From Bedellia somnulentella (lineage: Eukaryota; Arthropoda; Insecta; Lepidoptera; Bedelliidae): a stretch of 64,000 bases of DNA. The DNA lies in assembly GCA_963576735.1 (NCBI GenBank), contig OY755175.1, positions 1,814,401 through 1,878,400 on the forward strand. Reading direction: 5' to 3'. Below the pieces are notes generated by a model that saw nothing but the letters and a program-made list of their open reading frames with translations, did not search any database and had not been told where the DNA came from. A program made the position numbers and the translations under genes. Shown here one piece after another: positions 54,848 through 64,000 of this stretch (positions within the stretch are counted from its first letter, which is position 1; each line of letters begins with the position of its first letter).

Positions 54848-55010
54848 GTTTATTATACTTCTAACTTACTATCAATTTATACTATTCACTTAAATAATAT
54901 TCACCACCAATGTAATAATTCATTTGATTCTGCACATAACACGCAGAACAAGTAAACCACTAGATAAGTCCAATGATTGCGAGTAGTAAGAGACGTACGA
55001 TACACATATT

Positions 55011-55280
55011 AACTCAAACTCAAACTTTCACGTCGTATATTGGGTTGGTAGAGCTACAAATACATTCGAACATCAAGTGCCGTTGTTACCTTGGTGTTCA
55101 GCGTACCCACTTTTGGCTTGGCCAGTGTTCTCACGTGATAGAGGGCCGGCCTATCGCCGTTATGTACAAATACACTGTCACATGACTAAGCACAACTCAG
55201 CCTGATAGTTAACAACCATGATAAATTAGCCACACATATGTTTTTAGAAAACACAAATGGGTGTAGGCCCGACCCGGTTG
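55011..55280 (-). mobile_element. Family C SINE, head missing
   Basis: AACTCAAACTTTCACGTCGT to TGTAGGCCCGACCCGG. Confidence 0.85.
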
Positions 55281-55660
55281 CCATACACATATACTTAAAT
55301 GAAATATTGGACATAGAAAGTACAATACACATACAACTAAATGAAATCCAAGTCTTAAAGCTTGGAAAAATACTCCTGTAATTCTCATACAAATGCCTGC
55401 ATTTACAAATTGAAACTAAAAGTGACTTTTTCTGTACAAATGTTTTTATTAATTTACGTAGCTTAAACGTAAAAAAATATTGAAAGAGCCTTTCTGACGT
55501 TTAATTAATATCTTTCACATCGGTTGAAGTTTCAGTATAATGATGGAAGTATAAAAACAATGTAATAAAACAATTAGAAGTTTCTATAGAATCAATCAAA
55601 AATACAACCAAACCCTGAGCCTGAGCTATACTTACATGCTACAATTTCAATTACCATACA

Positions 55661-55795
55661 TAGTGGCGATAGGGGGACTGCCCGTTATCTCGTGAAAACA
55701 CTTACCATGAAAAAAGTGGGTACCAACTCATAACAGGAAATATATTGCTACGTGATGTTAAGAAGAATTATTATCTCTGCTACCTATTTAGGGTA
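55661..55795 (+). mobile_element. Family C SINE, degenerate fragment
   Basis: GTGGCGATAGGGGGACTGCC, AAAAGTGGGTACC, ACGTGATGTTAAGAAG. Confidence 0.6.
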
Positions 55796-57044
55796 ACATG
55801 CATATATAATGTCCTTTACACAACAATAAAATTAACAGTATTATTCAAACCCTAAAGTGTATATAGGATGGGATGATAATCCATATAATCATTCCAAAGA
55901 TAAAAGTAGAAACCGCATTCTACAAAAATAATTCGAAAATACGACTGTTTTTTTTCATTTGACATCAATATCAAATTATAAGAACACACTCCAAAATAAC
56001 TTATCCAAAAATAACCCTTACCTTTTTCCCATTCCTATTGCACCACAAGTTACTCAAGCAAGCCATTAGGTCGTCTCGAGGACGCCACGTAGGCACAACA
56101 GAGTCCATTCGAGTGCCAATTTGCCCACTGGCACTTAGCGGCTTATTTGCCACTTGACAGCTCAATTTGGCGCCACCGCTGCATTGGGTGAACGCGATTG
56201 GTTACAGTTTACGTATTTGTAAGAATTTTGGGAAGAAGTAATGTTTTTTAGGTTTTTATGGTGGGTAAATATTTTGTTTGGTGGATTTATGGTACTACCA
56301 ACACAACCCAAAATATGATAAAAGATAACAAAATAAACATGAAAAAACAATGAATAATAAGCAAAGAATAAAAAATATTAATGGAATGGAATTAAATAAG
56401 GCTTTATATCAAAATTAGACTGGTAGGTTTAGTACACATAATTATGTTTGTAATTCTACACTACAGTACTATAAATAGTACCAAACCTACTGATTTCATT
56501 TTTCTTGCAATCTAACATACAACACTGATTAGGTCACGTTTTCATATATATTTTTTTGTAAGTATCCACAAAAATGTAAGAATATCGAATGTATTTGAAT
56601 TTGCTCTTCTTTCCTCTAATTCACCACTTTATGTGAAAATATTTTAAGTGCGTTAGAGACATCTATTGGTAATTTTTGAATACTTTACAATAACAAACTT
56701 CACGTACTAGAAGAAGAAGTTCACAGTTTCATCATGAGATGTCAGTAAAAAACAGCGCCATCTATACATTTCTTGTGGTACTGAGAAGTAAACTAGCGTA
56801 CTATATCTCGACACAGAGATTAAAGTCCCAGTTTAGTTAGTTATACAGCAATACGTTAGATGTCCCACCAAAATATAGGAACACAACTATCGTTATTAAA
56901 CAATTAACTAATTGGCAGATGAACGAAAACGAAAATTATTAATGTAGAAGAGATGTTTGTAAAGAAAGATGTCTATTTAAGTTAATTTCTGGCGTGATCG
57001 ATATTATAGAGATAGTGATCAGTTATTTCACCACCTACTTGCAT
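55796..57044. other. Repeat-free block upstream of tRNA-Arg
   Basis: 56030-56200 is richer in GC, with an inverted AGTGCCA / TGGCACT pair and several GCCA/TGGC words. The rest is AT-rich and featureless. Confidence 0.5.
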
Positions 57045-57117
57045 GACCGTGTGGCCTAATGGATAAGGCGTCGGACTTCGGATCCGAAGATTGCAGGTTC
57101 GAGTCCTGTCACGGTCG
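57045..57117 (+). tRNA. tRNA-Arg (anticodon TCG)
   Basis: Clean cloverleaf: acceptor GACCGTG/CACGGTC, D arm GGCCTAATGGATAAGGC, anticodon stem TCGGA/TCCGA with loop CTTCGGA (U33 present, anticodon TCG), and T arm GCAGG TTCGAGT CCTGT. The discriminator is G and no CCA is encoded. The Pol III terminator TTTT is at 57126-57129. It reads CGA codons. It stands alone in repeat-poor intergenic DNA, so it looks like a working gene, not a SINE head. Confidence 0.95.
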
Positions 57118-57873
57118 AACCCTTCTTTTGGTCATACATAAAATAAAAATCATTTTATTAAATATATGCTATTAAAAATTTATTTTTGTTCCATAAATAA
57201 CATTCCGAAAACTAAATTTATTGACATTTTATTTCATTTTCTGAACATACGAGTCCACAAATTTTATTTCTAAGTGAATTTAATCCCATTCTCTCGAGTA
57301 ATAATATAAAAGTTGAGCTAATATAAAAGTGAATTTACGCCGAGTGATATATGTCCCACTGTTTGTTAATGTTAATAGGATAAATAAATAATCAACTGCT
57401 ATATACATACAAAATACATAGCTGAGTCTGATTTAACAAATATACATATAGGCAACTAACATTTTGTGATTCAACTCTAATTACTATTAATATTTATGTG
57501 ACGTTCTTAATTATAGAAGTCATTGATTAGAAGAAAAGTGTCGTTAAAAAAACATGGCCATAAGAATTTGGTAACGAAATATTTCATAATTGTGACTCCT
57601 AGTTTAGATATACCTTTTTCCGAGCAAATCATAAAAAGTAACACAGATGTTTTTTCTTGCCGCCAAATATCTTTTTTAAAGGCTTTAAACCCTTCAGCCA
57701 CCTCGTTTGATACCGGATAACATTGCTTAGTGCTATTCTGAGCCGACAATAGTGAGTAATGTATGCCAGGGATCCCATAATATATCAATTCCTTTATAGA
57801 ATTGCTGAACCTAATCTTTTTACGTTCTATGAAGTAGCCTCATAATTTTAATGAAATATATTCAAGGCGAGAG

Positions 57874-58088
57874 ATTCAACCCAAGAGGGGGTAGCCAGAG
57901 CTTCAGAATTAGAAATTCTTCAACCACTTATGGAAGTTGAGTAAGGAAAAGATTGTAAAATAAAGGTTCAGTCTGACTGATTGGTTGAGAATAAAGATGG
58001 TGGGTCTTCAACCGCATCACCCAGCAATCACTTAAAACCTTTAAGGGCCTCCCCGCATTTTGCAGCTATTGCGCTCACTCTTACGTCA
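57874..58088 (-). mobile_element. Family A element, old and rearranged
   Basis: AGGGGGTAGCCAGAGCTTCA, GGGTCTTCAACCGCATCACC and CTCTTACGTC are recognisable. About 30 bp of foreign sequence sits in the middle. Confidence 0.65.
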
Positions 58089-58365
58089 AATTTACTGAGA
58101 GTGATAGGGACGGAAAAAACGGAGTTGAGAGTGGGAGTTCACATGTATGTTATGCCAGTGGAGCCTATACGGTTTTTATGAAAACAAAGCATGTTCCAAT
58201 TCAATTTTTCATCATATTTTTCAACAAATTATTAAAATGTTAAACATCAAATTTTAACACCATGAACTAATCACCAACATATATTTTATTCATGTCATAT
58301 CAATATCATCACATCAGACTTTATAGAATTTCCAAACAATCAATATCAACCTATTTTTCCGGGGA

Positions 58366-58452
58366 CGCCCTTAAAAGCCCAAGTTGCCGTTTATGACAAC
58401 AGGCAGCGGGTAGAAATGGGTTTGTGCTATTCTAAGCCTACACTAGACAGCT
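58366..58452 (-). mobile_element. Family A element, 5' end fragment
   Basis: CCTTAAAAGCCCAAGTTGCC to CCTACACTAGACAGC. It could be the missing 5' part of the copy at 57874-58088, separated by ~280 bp. Confidence 0.65.
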
Positions 58453-58537
58453 ACGCTACAACACTCTCTTTCATATATTTTTTTATGTTTCATCATTACC
58501 ATTGTGTGTTCTGTATAAATACTTCTTTAATATTGAC

Positions 58538-58695
58538 GACGTCCGTGGTCGAGTGGATAGGTGACTAGCTTTTAGGTCCGGAGGTTGCGAGTTCGATCCC
58601 CACTGAAAGCAACATTTATGTGATGAGCATATGATTGTTTCTTAGTCGTGGATATTATTATATAAGATGTGTGTTATTATATAGATGATATGTAT
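58538..58695 (+). mobile_element. Family D tRNA-headed SINE
   Basis: Head GACGTCCGTGGTCGAGTGGA, B box GAGTTCGATCCCC, then GCAACATTTATGTGATGAGC and an AT-rich body. Confidence 0.8.
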
Positions 58696-58801
58696 ATAAG
58701 ATGTTTATTATATAATACTAGCTTTTTGCCCGCGACTACGTCCGCGTCGACTACATTTTTTGCATCCAGTTTAAATATAAAAAAAAGTTATAAAGGAAAT
58801 T

Positions 58802-58963
58802 GAGGCTTTTTAAGTGATTGTTCAGCGATGCAGTTGGAGACCCATCACTAAAATCCTTTATTTGACTACCTTTTCCCCATTCAACTTCCAAAAGTGGATG
58901 GAGAATTACTATCTCCGAAGCTATGGCTACTCTTTTTGGAATTTATGGCCGTTAGTGTATATA
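58802..58963 (+). mobile_element. Family A element, 5'-truncated
   Basis: GAGGCTTTTTAAGTGATTGT to GGCCGTTAGTGTATATATA. Nested in the element 58727-60352. Confidence 0.78.
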
Positions 58964-59527
58964 TACTCATGAAAGATTGATGGATGAATTTCATAAATTC
59001 CTTTTTGTAGTGGTTATATCAGTCAATCGCACCAATTTTCAAGTTTCTAAATGCAGAAATGTCAAAAATCTCTATACTATACTAACTTTCATTTGCTATT
59101 TCAACCCCATAGAGCCATAAAATATATGATAACAATCATGAAACAAACCATTTTGTACCAAGTTTCTATGTTCGAGTTATAATGGTCGTATTAGTACGGA
59201 TAGTAACTATTGACTTTCGAGTCTTTAATCGCGTGTTATAACATGGGTTTAGTTTTATAATAGTGGTTTTAATTGTAATGTTCAATCGCGAAGTTTTTAG
59301 AAAATACTAAGTACGAATAGTAGTTTGGTGCTGCGGGGCGGAGGCCCGGTGGGTGCTGCTCCCTACACTGACCGTTGGTGATGATCGGTGAGTTTGCAGC
59401 AGAGATTACTCGTGAATATGGGGATTGCCCGAGATGAATGATATCCTATGTCATGTTGCGATAGTTCTTGCTATTTTCTTACCTAACACAACAACTTTAT
59501 TTTTTACTAATTGCTTGTGTCCTTTGA

Positions 59528-59592
59528 GTTTTGATCCCGGGTCTCTCGAATGTTCATAGAGGTTAGATTTACCGCTAGGCCACATAGACGCT
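59528..59592 (-). mobile_element. tRNA-like SINE head, unclassified
   Basis: The minus strand shows TATGTGGCCTAGCGGTAAAT and AGAGACCCGGGATCAAAA, a common SINE-head pattern with a weak B box. Confidence 0.4.
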
Positions 59593-60364
59593 AACGTTGG
59601 CGGCAAATTTTGAATACCCTTTATTTTCTTATAGTCTTACTATTGACAAACAATTGAATTTACTCCCGCTCCTGCTGTATAATCCCGCATTTTTATACCC
59701 TACCGATTTTGAGCGCCAAAATCCACAATTCAATGTAAAATGAAAAATAGTGACTAAAGATAAAACAGTAAGTAAGTAAATGATTCGAAAAGTGCACCGA
59801 GTAATGGTATGAACTACAGGTTAAAGCGCAAAATATTCAACTTCTTGCGTATCTTGAAAAACATCGATACCACGGTTTAAAAAACACTCAGCGCCATCTA
59901 TTGCATACCTCAAGAACTAACGTAACGTAAATACTTAAACCAATTAGTAATTAGTTTATTTATAAATATTTCAGGATAAGTAGATATGAAAAAAAAAACT
60001 GTCTAGACAATAAAACAAATTGTACGTCATCCCTCGGAAATTCCTCATTTTCAAGGATACATAATCGTATCATTTAGCTTCTAAATTTACAGGTTTATAT
60101 TCGTTTGCAATATAGTACCTTGTTTTAAACGCGCACAGCGCCATCTCTAATCCATCCAGCAAGCAAACAATATTTTAGTATGCCCTCGGGAATATATTTT
60201 TTTCCGGGATAAAAAGTACCCTATTATTTAATCTGGTCTTCTAACTATACGTCTGCAAAATTTCAAAGAAATCGGTTCAGTAGTTACGGCGTGAAAGCGC
60301 CACAAATAAACAAACAAACAAACTCACTTTCCAATTTATAATATTAGTATGGATTAATTATTTT

Positions 60365-60492
60365 GCCGTATAGTGTCGGTTTAGAATAGCACTACCCCAT
60401 TTCTTCCAGTGGGCGTACGTAAGAGGCGACTAACGGTATGGGGCTATTAAGGGATTTTTGGGCGATGCGGTTGGAGACCCATTAGCAACAGC
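60365..60492 (+). mobile_element. Family A element, 5' half only
   Basis: GCCGTATAGTGTCGGTTTAG to GGTTGGAGACCCATTAGCAA. The 3' half is absent, so this is not a simple 5' truncation. Confidence 0.8.
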
Positions 60493-60827
60493 CATATAAA
60501 AATGATGAGTTACAAACACAATACATAATTTCCACATTATGTTCCGTCGGGTACCACCGTAAAGTGATAATGGCCCGCCGTTCGCAGGATCACCGAGCAA
60601 GGATATACCCAGAGCATTCCCGCGGGAACCATCACGTGATCTCTGTGATGAGAGGCATCTTAATGGTTTTATTTCATAGTACTACTTGATTGTTGAATCT
60701 GCTTGAATGTTATGTAAGTGCGAATTATAATGGTACTGGGTTTACATAAGGCAAGTTGACTGTACTGTATCTAAGATTGGTTTTATTTACTTTACTACTT
60801 GGATAGTTAAATCGTTACTTACTTACT

Positions 60828-60935
60828 GATACTCACGCCCATTGGGGTAGGCAGGACTATCGATCTCTGAGCAAGATTTTTACAAATCTCTCTTGCTTCC
60901 CTCACCTTTATTATCTTTCTCATACATGCTCTTTT
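60828..60935 (-). mobile_element. Family B LINE 3' end
   Basis: GATACTCACGCCCATTGGGG, AATCTCTCTTGCTTCCCTCA, CATACATGCTCTTTTATTCT. It lies 5'-to-5' against the next copy. Confidence 0.78.
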
Positions 60936-60979
60936 ATTCTTTCTTGTATTACAGTTTTTGTCGTAAATCTTGGTTTTGT

Positions 60980-61056
60980 AAGCAAAGGGATTTGTCAGGA
61001 CCATATAAATGGCAATCTATAGTATCTGCCTACCCTAATGGAAACAAAGGGCGTGA
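60980..61056 (+). mobile_element. Family B LINE 3' end
   Basis: AGCAAAGGGATTTGTCAGGA, CTGCCTACCCTAATGGAAAC, GGGCGTGAT. Confidence 0.7.
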
Positions 61057-61373
61057 TTTTAATTAAGTAGGTATTTCCATTATGTTTTTGATGACGTGTG
61101 TCTCAAATTATTATCAAGTGTGTATTTCTATGGTTTTTCTATTCTTTTTTGATTTTGATGGTAAATCCTCATTTCTCATTAAAATTTTGTAAGTTGACTG
61201 GGAAAAGACTGAAACTTACCATTTTGTTTGATACTTATATTGAAGATTCAAATAACTCAACTTGGAACGGGCATTTTAAGATCTACTTCGATTGGGATAA
61301 AATAAATGTAGTTCTATGTATTATGGCATGCATTCTGTTAAGTGATAATAATTTGCATGGTTCATAATAACTT

Positions 61374-61618
61374 GCTGTATAGTGTCGGCTTAGAATAGCA
61401 CTACCCCATTTCTTCCGGTGGGTGTACGTAAGAGGCGACTAACGGTATTGGGGCTATTAAGGGATTTTTGGGCGATGCGGTTGGAGACCCATCACCAACA
61501 ACCTTTATTTTACCATCTTTTCCCCACACAAGTTTCCAAAAGTGGCTGAGGAATTTCTAATTCCTTAGCTCTGGCTACCCCGTTTTGGGATTTATAGCCG
61601 TGAGTATGAATGCATGTA
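61374..61618 (+). mobile_element. Family A element, full length
   Basis: GCTGTATAGTGTCGGCTTAG to CCGTGAGTATGAATGCATG. The hairpin loop differs (CCCCGTTTTGGG). Confidence 0.88.
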
Positions 61619-61719
61619 TTCATAAGTTTTGGTCATGCTTTTTTAGGTTTCGAAGAAAATGGTATAATGGGACCCTCTTAATGATACTTCACTGTCAGTC
61701 GGTCCGTAGATATCTCATG

Positions 61720-62163
61720 AACCGTGATAGCTCAGTGAGTGGAACACCACTTATCGTGCAGACGGTGAGGGGTTCGAATCCCGGGTCGAGCCTACACCAA
61801 TTTGTCTTTTCTAAACGTCACATCTTAAAAATAAGTACTACTAACATAATGAGACTATGTTACTTGATTAAATAAATAAATAATATTTATTGTTAATAAA
61901 TAATTAAATTTCACGAGTTGAGGAAAACCACCGTAAAGAAACCCACATGGCTGAGGTGTACTTAGTCATGTCATGTGACAGTGTATTTGTACAAAACGGC
62001 GATAGACCCGTCCCCTATCACGTGAGTAAATGTCCAAGCAAAACATGGGTACTCTGAACTCCAGGTGAAAATATCATGTGATGGTTGGCAGAGGTACTAA
62101 TACTTCTGAGTTCTAGTACCTCTGCCAACCCCTTCAGGGATTTTCGGCGTGAACGTTTGAGTT
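61720..62163 (+). mobile_element. Family C SINE with insertion and fold-back
   Basis: Head AACCGTGATAGCTCAGTGAG with a perfect B box GGTTCGAATCC. About 105 bp of AT-rich sequence is inserted after TTTTCTAAA. A 16-bp inverted repeat (62086-62101, 62118-62133) lies near the 3' end, before CCCCTTCAGGGATTTTCGGC. Confidence 0.85.
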
Positions 62164-62230
62164 AAAATTATACAACACACATACATCAACTGAGTTAATG
62201 AAGCTTCTTTTTTCTAAAAATATGCTTTTC

Positions 62231-62312
62231 ATACATATATACTCACGCCGATTCCGGTAGGCAGAGACTATTGGTCACCACTTTGTACGATCCTGACAAA
62301 CCTCTTTTGCTT
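62231..62312 (-). mobile_element. Family B LINE 3' end
   Basis: ATACATATATACTCACGCCG, GGTAGGCAGAGACTATTGGT, TTGTACGATCCTGACAAACC. Confidence 0.8.
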
Positions 62313-62729
62313 ATCATGTTTATATAACCGTAAGTAAACACGAACATAGATACGCTTTCAGCTAGTATAAGTATAATATTAAATCATCAGTTAATATCTA
62401 TTAATATCACAAGAATCTAAAGAAATAAAATACTGGCAGTTTAATACTTAAGATTGATCGAATTCATTTCGGCTACACGTCCAAGAAGTATGTAGCGAAT
62501 AGTTTCAATATGAATAGCAATTTGGTAAGTCCTGACTTTGATGAGGCTCTCCACTAAACGTCATTAGTCTAGGAGCTGGTCATCACGAGGGTCAGACAGA
62601 ACTGATTAAATTTCCGTTTGCTCCGACACCGTGGGGCCAGGAACATCACATAGCGAGAGTTACATATTCACTATACATAACTAGTGAATTTGATAAGTAT
62701 GGTGTTGACTAAGTGTACGCCGTCACTTT

Positions 62730-62899
62730 TACATATACTCAAGGCGTTAGTCCCCATTGGGGTAGGCAGACACTATCGATCACCACTTTGTAAGATCCTG
62801 GCAAACCTCTTTAGCTTCGTTCACATCCATCAAGCTTTTCATACATGCTCTTTTATTCTTCATACTTCGGACACCTGCCTTTTGAATCTCTATTTGGTA
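62730..62899 (-). mobile_element. Family B LINE 3' end
   Basis: ACATATACTCAAGGCGTTAG, CCCCATTGGGGTAGGCAGAC, CATACATGCTCTTTTATTCT, CTTCGGACACCTGCC. Confidence 0.82.
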
Positions 62900-63824
62900 T
62901 AAATGTATAAGTGTATTAAGAAATAATTATTTTAAGGTGGTAGCCTAGATATGAAATCTTTTTTGAAACACTTTCACCCACTGAACGCTCATTAATTCCG
63001 AATTCCAGCTACACCTTGCTGAAATTCTAGCTGTGAGTATTGGTTAGTAGGTAGGAAAATAATCATATTAACCTATTATCATTTATAAATGCATGAATTA
63101 CAATCCAAAAGTGATCCTTTCATGTGATTTTGTATGAATCCTTAGTTTGTAAACGACAATAATATAAATTCTAAATAATAATATAATGTAATATTAGTAA
63201 TTTTCAATTCTGCTATTTAATAAATTACTGCGTAAAGAAATAAGCACTCTGACAACATTTATTATTGTTTTTATTTTACTCAAAATTCTGATGATACATC
63301 CATTCTTCTGGCTACAACTGAATCGCTTGTTGACCGGATATTACAGAGCGACATTGAATGAATGACATGTGGGGCAACTTTTCGTTCGGTCACTTGAGTT
63401 GATGGTAATCGCATATAGTCAGCAAAAACCCTTTCAACTATGCTGAGTTATTTTCATAGAAATATAGAGTATTTTAAGCCGTTTAGTTATTCTATTCCTT
63501 AGGGAAAGGAATGATAAATAGCAGCGAAATCCCGAGAACGGTAATTTTTCACTGTAACAGTATTATATGTTTGAGACGACTCAGGAATATCAAATAGATT
63601 TAATCTTTTTTACAGCCACAGCAAACTCTACGGGGATTTCAATTTATTCAGATCTCGTGCGTTAAATTACAAATTCACTTAACATTCGTAACAGTACAAA
63701 TAAATATTTATTCTGTAGTTATTTTTATGATTTAAAGGCTAATTATTAGGAGATAATATATCTTGGAGTTTGAGATGAAAAGAAGAGAAAAAAATCACTT
63801 AACAGAAGAATTATATTAATAACG
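62900..63824. other. Non-coding, no feature recognised
   Basis: AT-rich sequence at the end of the window before the family B fragment. Nothing supported. Confidence 0.55.
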
Positions 63825-63869
63825 TCACACATTATATATATATATACATATATATATATAATGTGTGAA

Positions 63870-63985
63870 CACACCTTTTTGAGCACACTCTCTATTGTCC
63901 AGGTGTGTCCTCTGAGGTCGTCCTCTACTCACATTACCTTACACATTGGCTCCATAAATCTCTTTTACCAATTTACTGTCATCCA
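63870..63985 (-). mobile_element. Family B LINE fragment, both ends missing
   Basis: On the reverse strand it reads KEIYGANV then GRPQRTHLD and SVLKK, upstream of the usual 3' end. It stops at a 21-bp AT-rich palindrome (63825-63868). The last bases of the window (TTAGAATAGCAC) match the start of a plus-strand family A copy. Confidence 0.65.
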
Positions 63986-64000
63986 TTCTTAGAATAGCAC

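Larger units (their letters stand above)
58727..60352 (+). mobile_element. Interspersed element with CCCGCGACTACGTCCGCGT start
   Basis: The 5' end ACTAGCTTTTTGCCCGCGAC and the 3' part (CCGGGATAAAAAGTACCCTA, AAATCGGTTCAGTAGTTACG, TTTATAATATTAGTATGGA) are typical ends of abundant lepidopteran repeats usually linked to RTE-type LINEs. Family A and SINE-head fragments are nested inside. No intact reverse transcriptase reading frame is seen, so this is a non-autonomous or decayed copy. The ends may belong to two different copies. Confidence 0.6.

Noticed and set aside
57507..57788. 93-codon minus-strand frame
   Set aside because: AT-rich, with no domain or motif, and overlapping a decayed family A trace near 57670-57750.

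Overview
The window is a piece of an insect chromosome, almost certainly from a moth or butterfly. It is AT-rich and has split genes. More than half of the annotatable sequence is short retroelements and other repeats of kinds common in Lepidoptera: three families ending in short TATG- or TTATG-type tails, a mariner, palindromic MITEs, and elements with 'cccgcgactacgtccgcgt'-type ends. There are no operons, CRISPR arrays or other prokaryotic features. The species cannot be named from this sequence.

One protein-coding gene is certain. It is a SoxB-group HMG-box transcription factor gene on the + strand (11126-24191), most likely Sox21b (SoxB2). Three exons are present. One carries the C-terminal half of the HMG box, one a short Gly/poly-Ala segment, and the last the C-terminal domain ending at a stop at 24191. 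The first exon, with the start codon and N-terminal half of the HMG box, is not found, so intron 1 covers positions 1-11125 and continues upstream. Introns 2 and 3 are 9.3 kb and 2.9 kb. Two candidate poly(A) signals lie downstream (24858 and 26487). No other protein-coding host gene is visible from about 26.5 kb to 64 kb.

Repeats dominate the rest. Family A is a ~250-bp SINE-like element with about 30 copies or fragments. Family B consists of 5'-truncated 3' ends of a LINE, still encoding the C-terminus of its reverse-transcriptase ORF. Family C is a ~370-bp tRNA-headed SINE. Family D is a second tRNA-headed SINE. Clean 10-13 bp target-site duplications bracket several copies. Families A, B and C share a 3'-terminal motif: a CCC/GGG hairpin followed by GCGTGA and the tail. 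This suggests that one LINE machinery mobilises all three. A 1.3-kb mariner with a twice-frameshifted DD34D transposase lies at 29380-30689.

The most unusual locus is 34835-36200. It is a tandem array of near-identical 312-bp units, each carrying a 71-nt tRNA-like Pol III gene with intact A and B boxes and a T-run terminator but a non-canonical anticodon loop. The array abuts a 200-N assembly gap. A single degenerate copy, inside inverted-repeat arms and flanked by a 13-bp direct repeat, sits 2.4 kb away at 38492-38676. One ordinary tRNA gene, tRNA-Arg(TCG), lies at 57045-57117. Several repeat-free, motif-rich blocks in and around the Sox gene are candidate enhancers.
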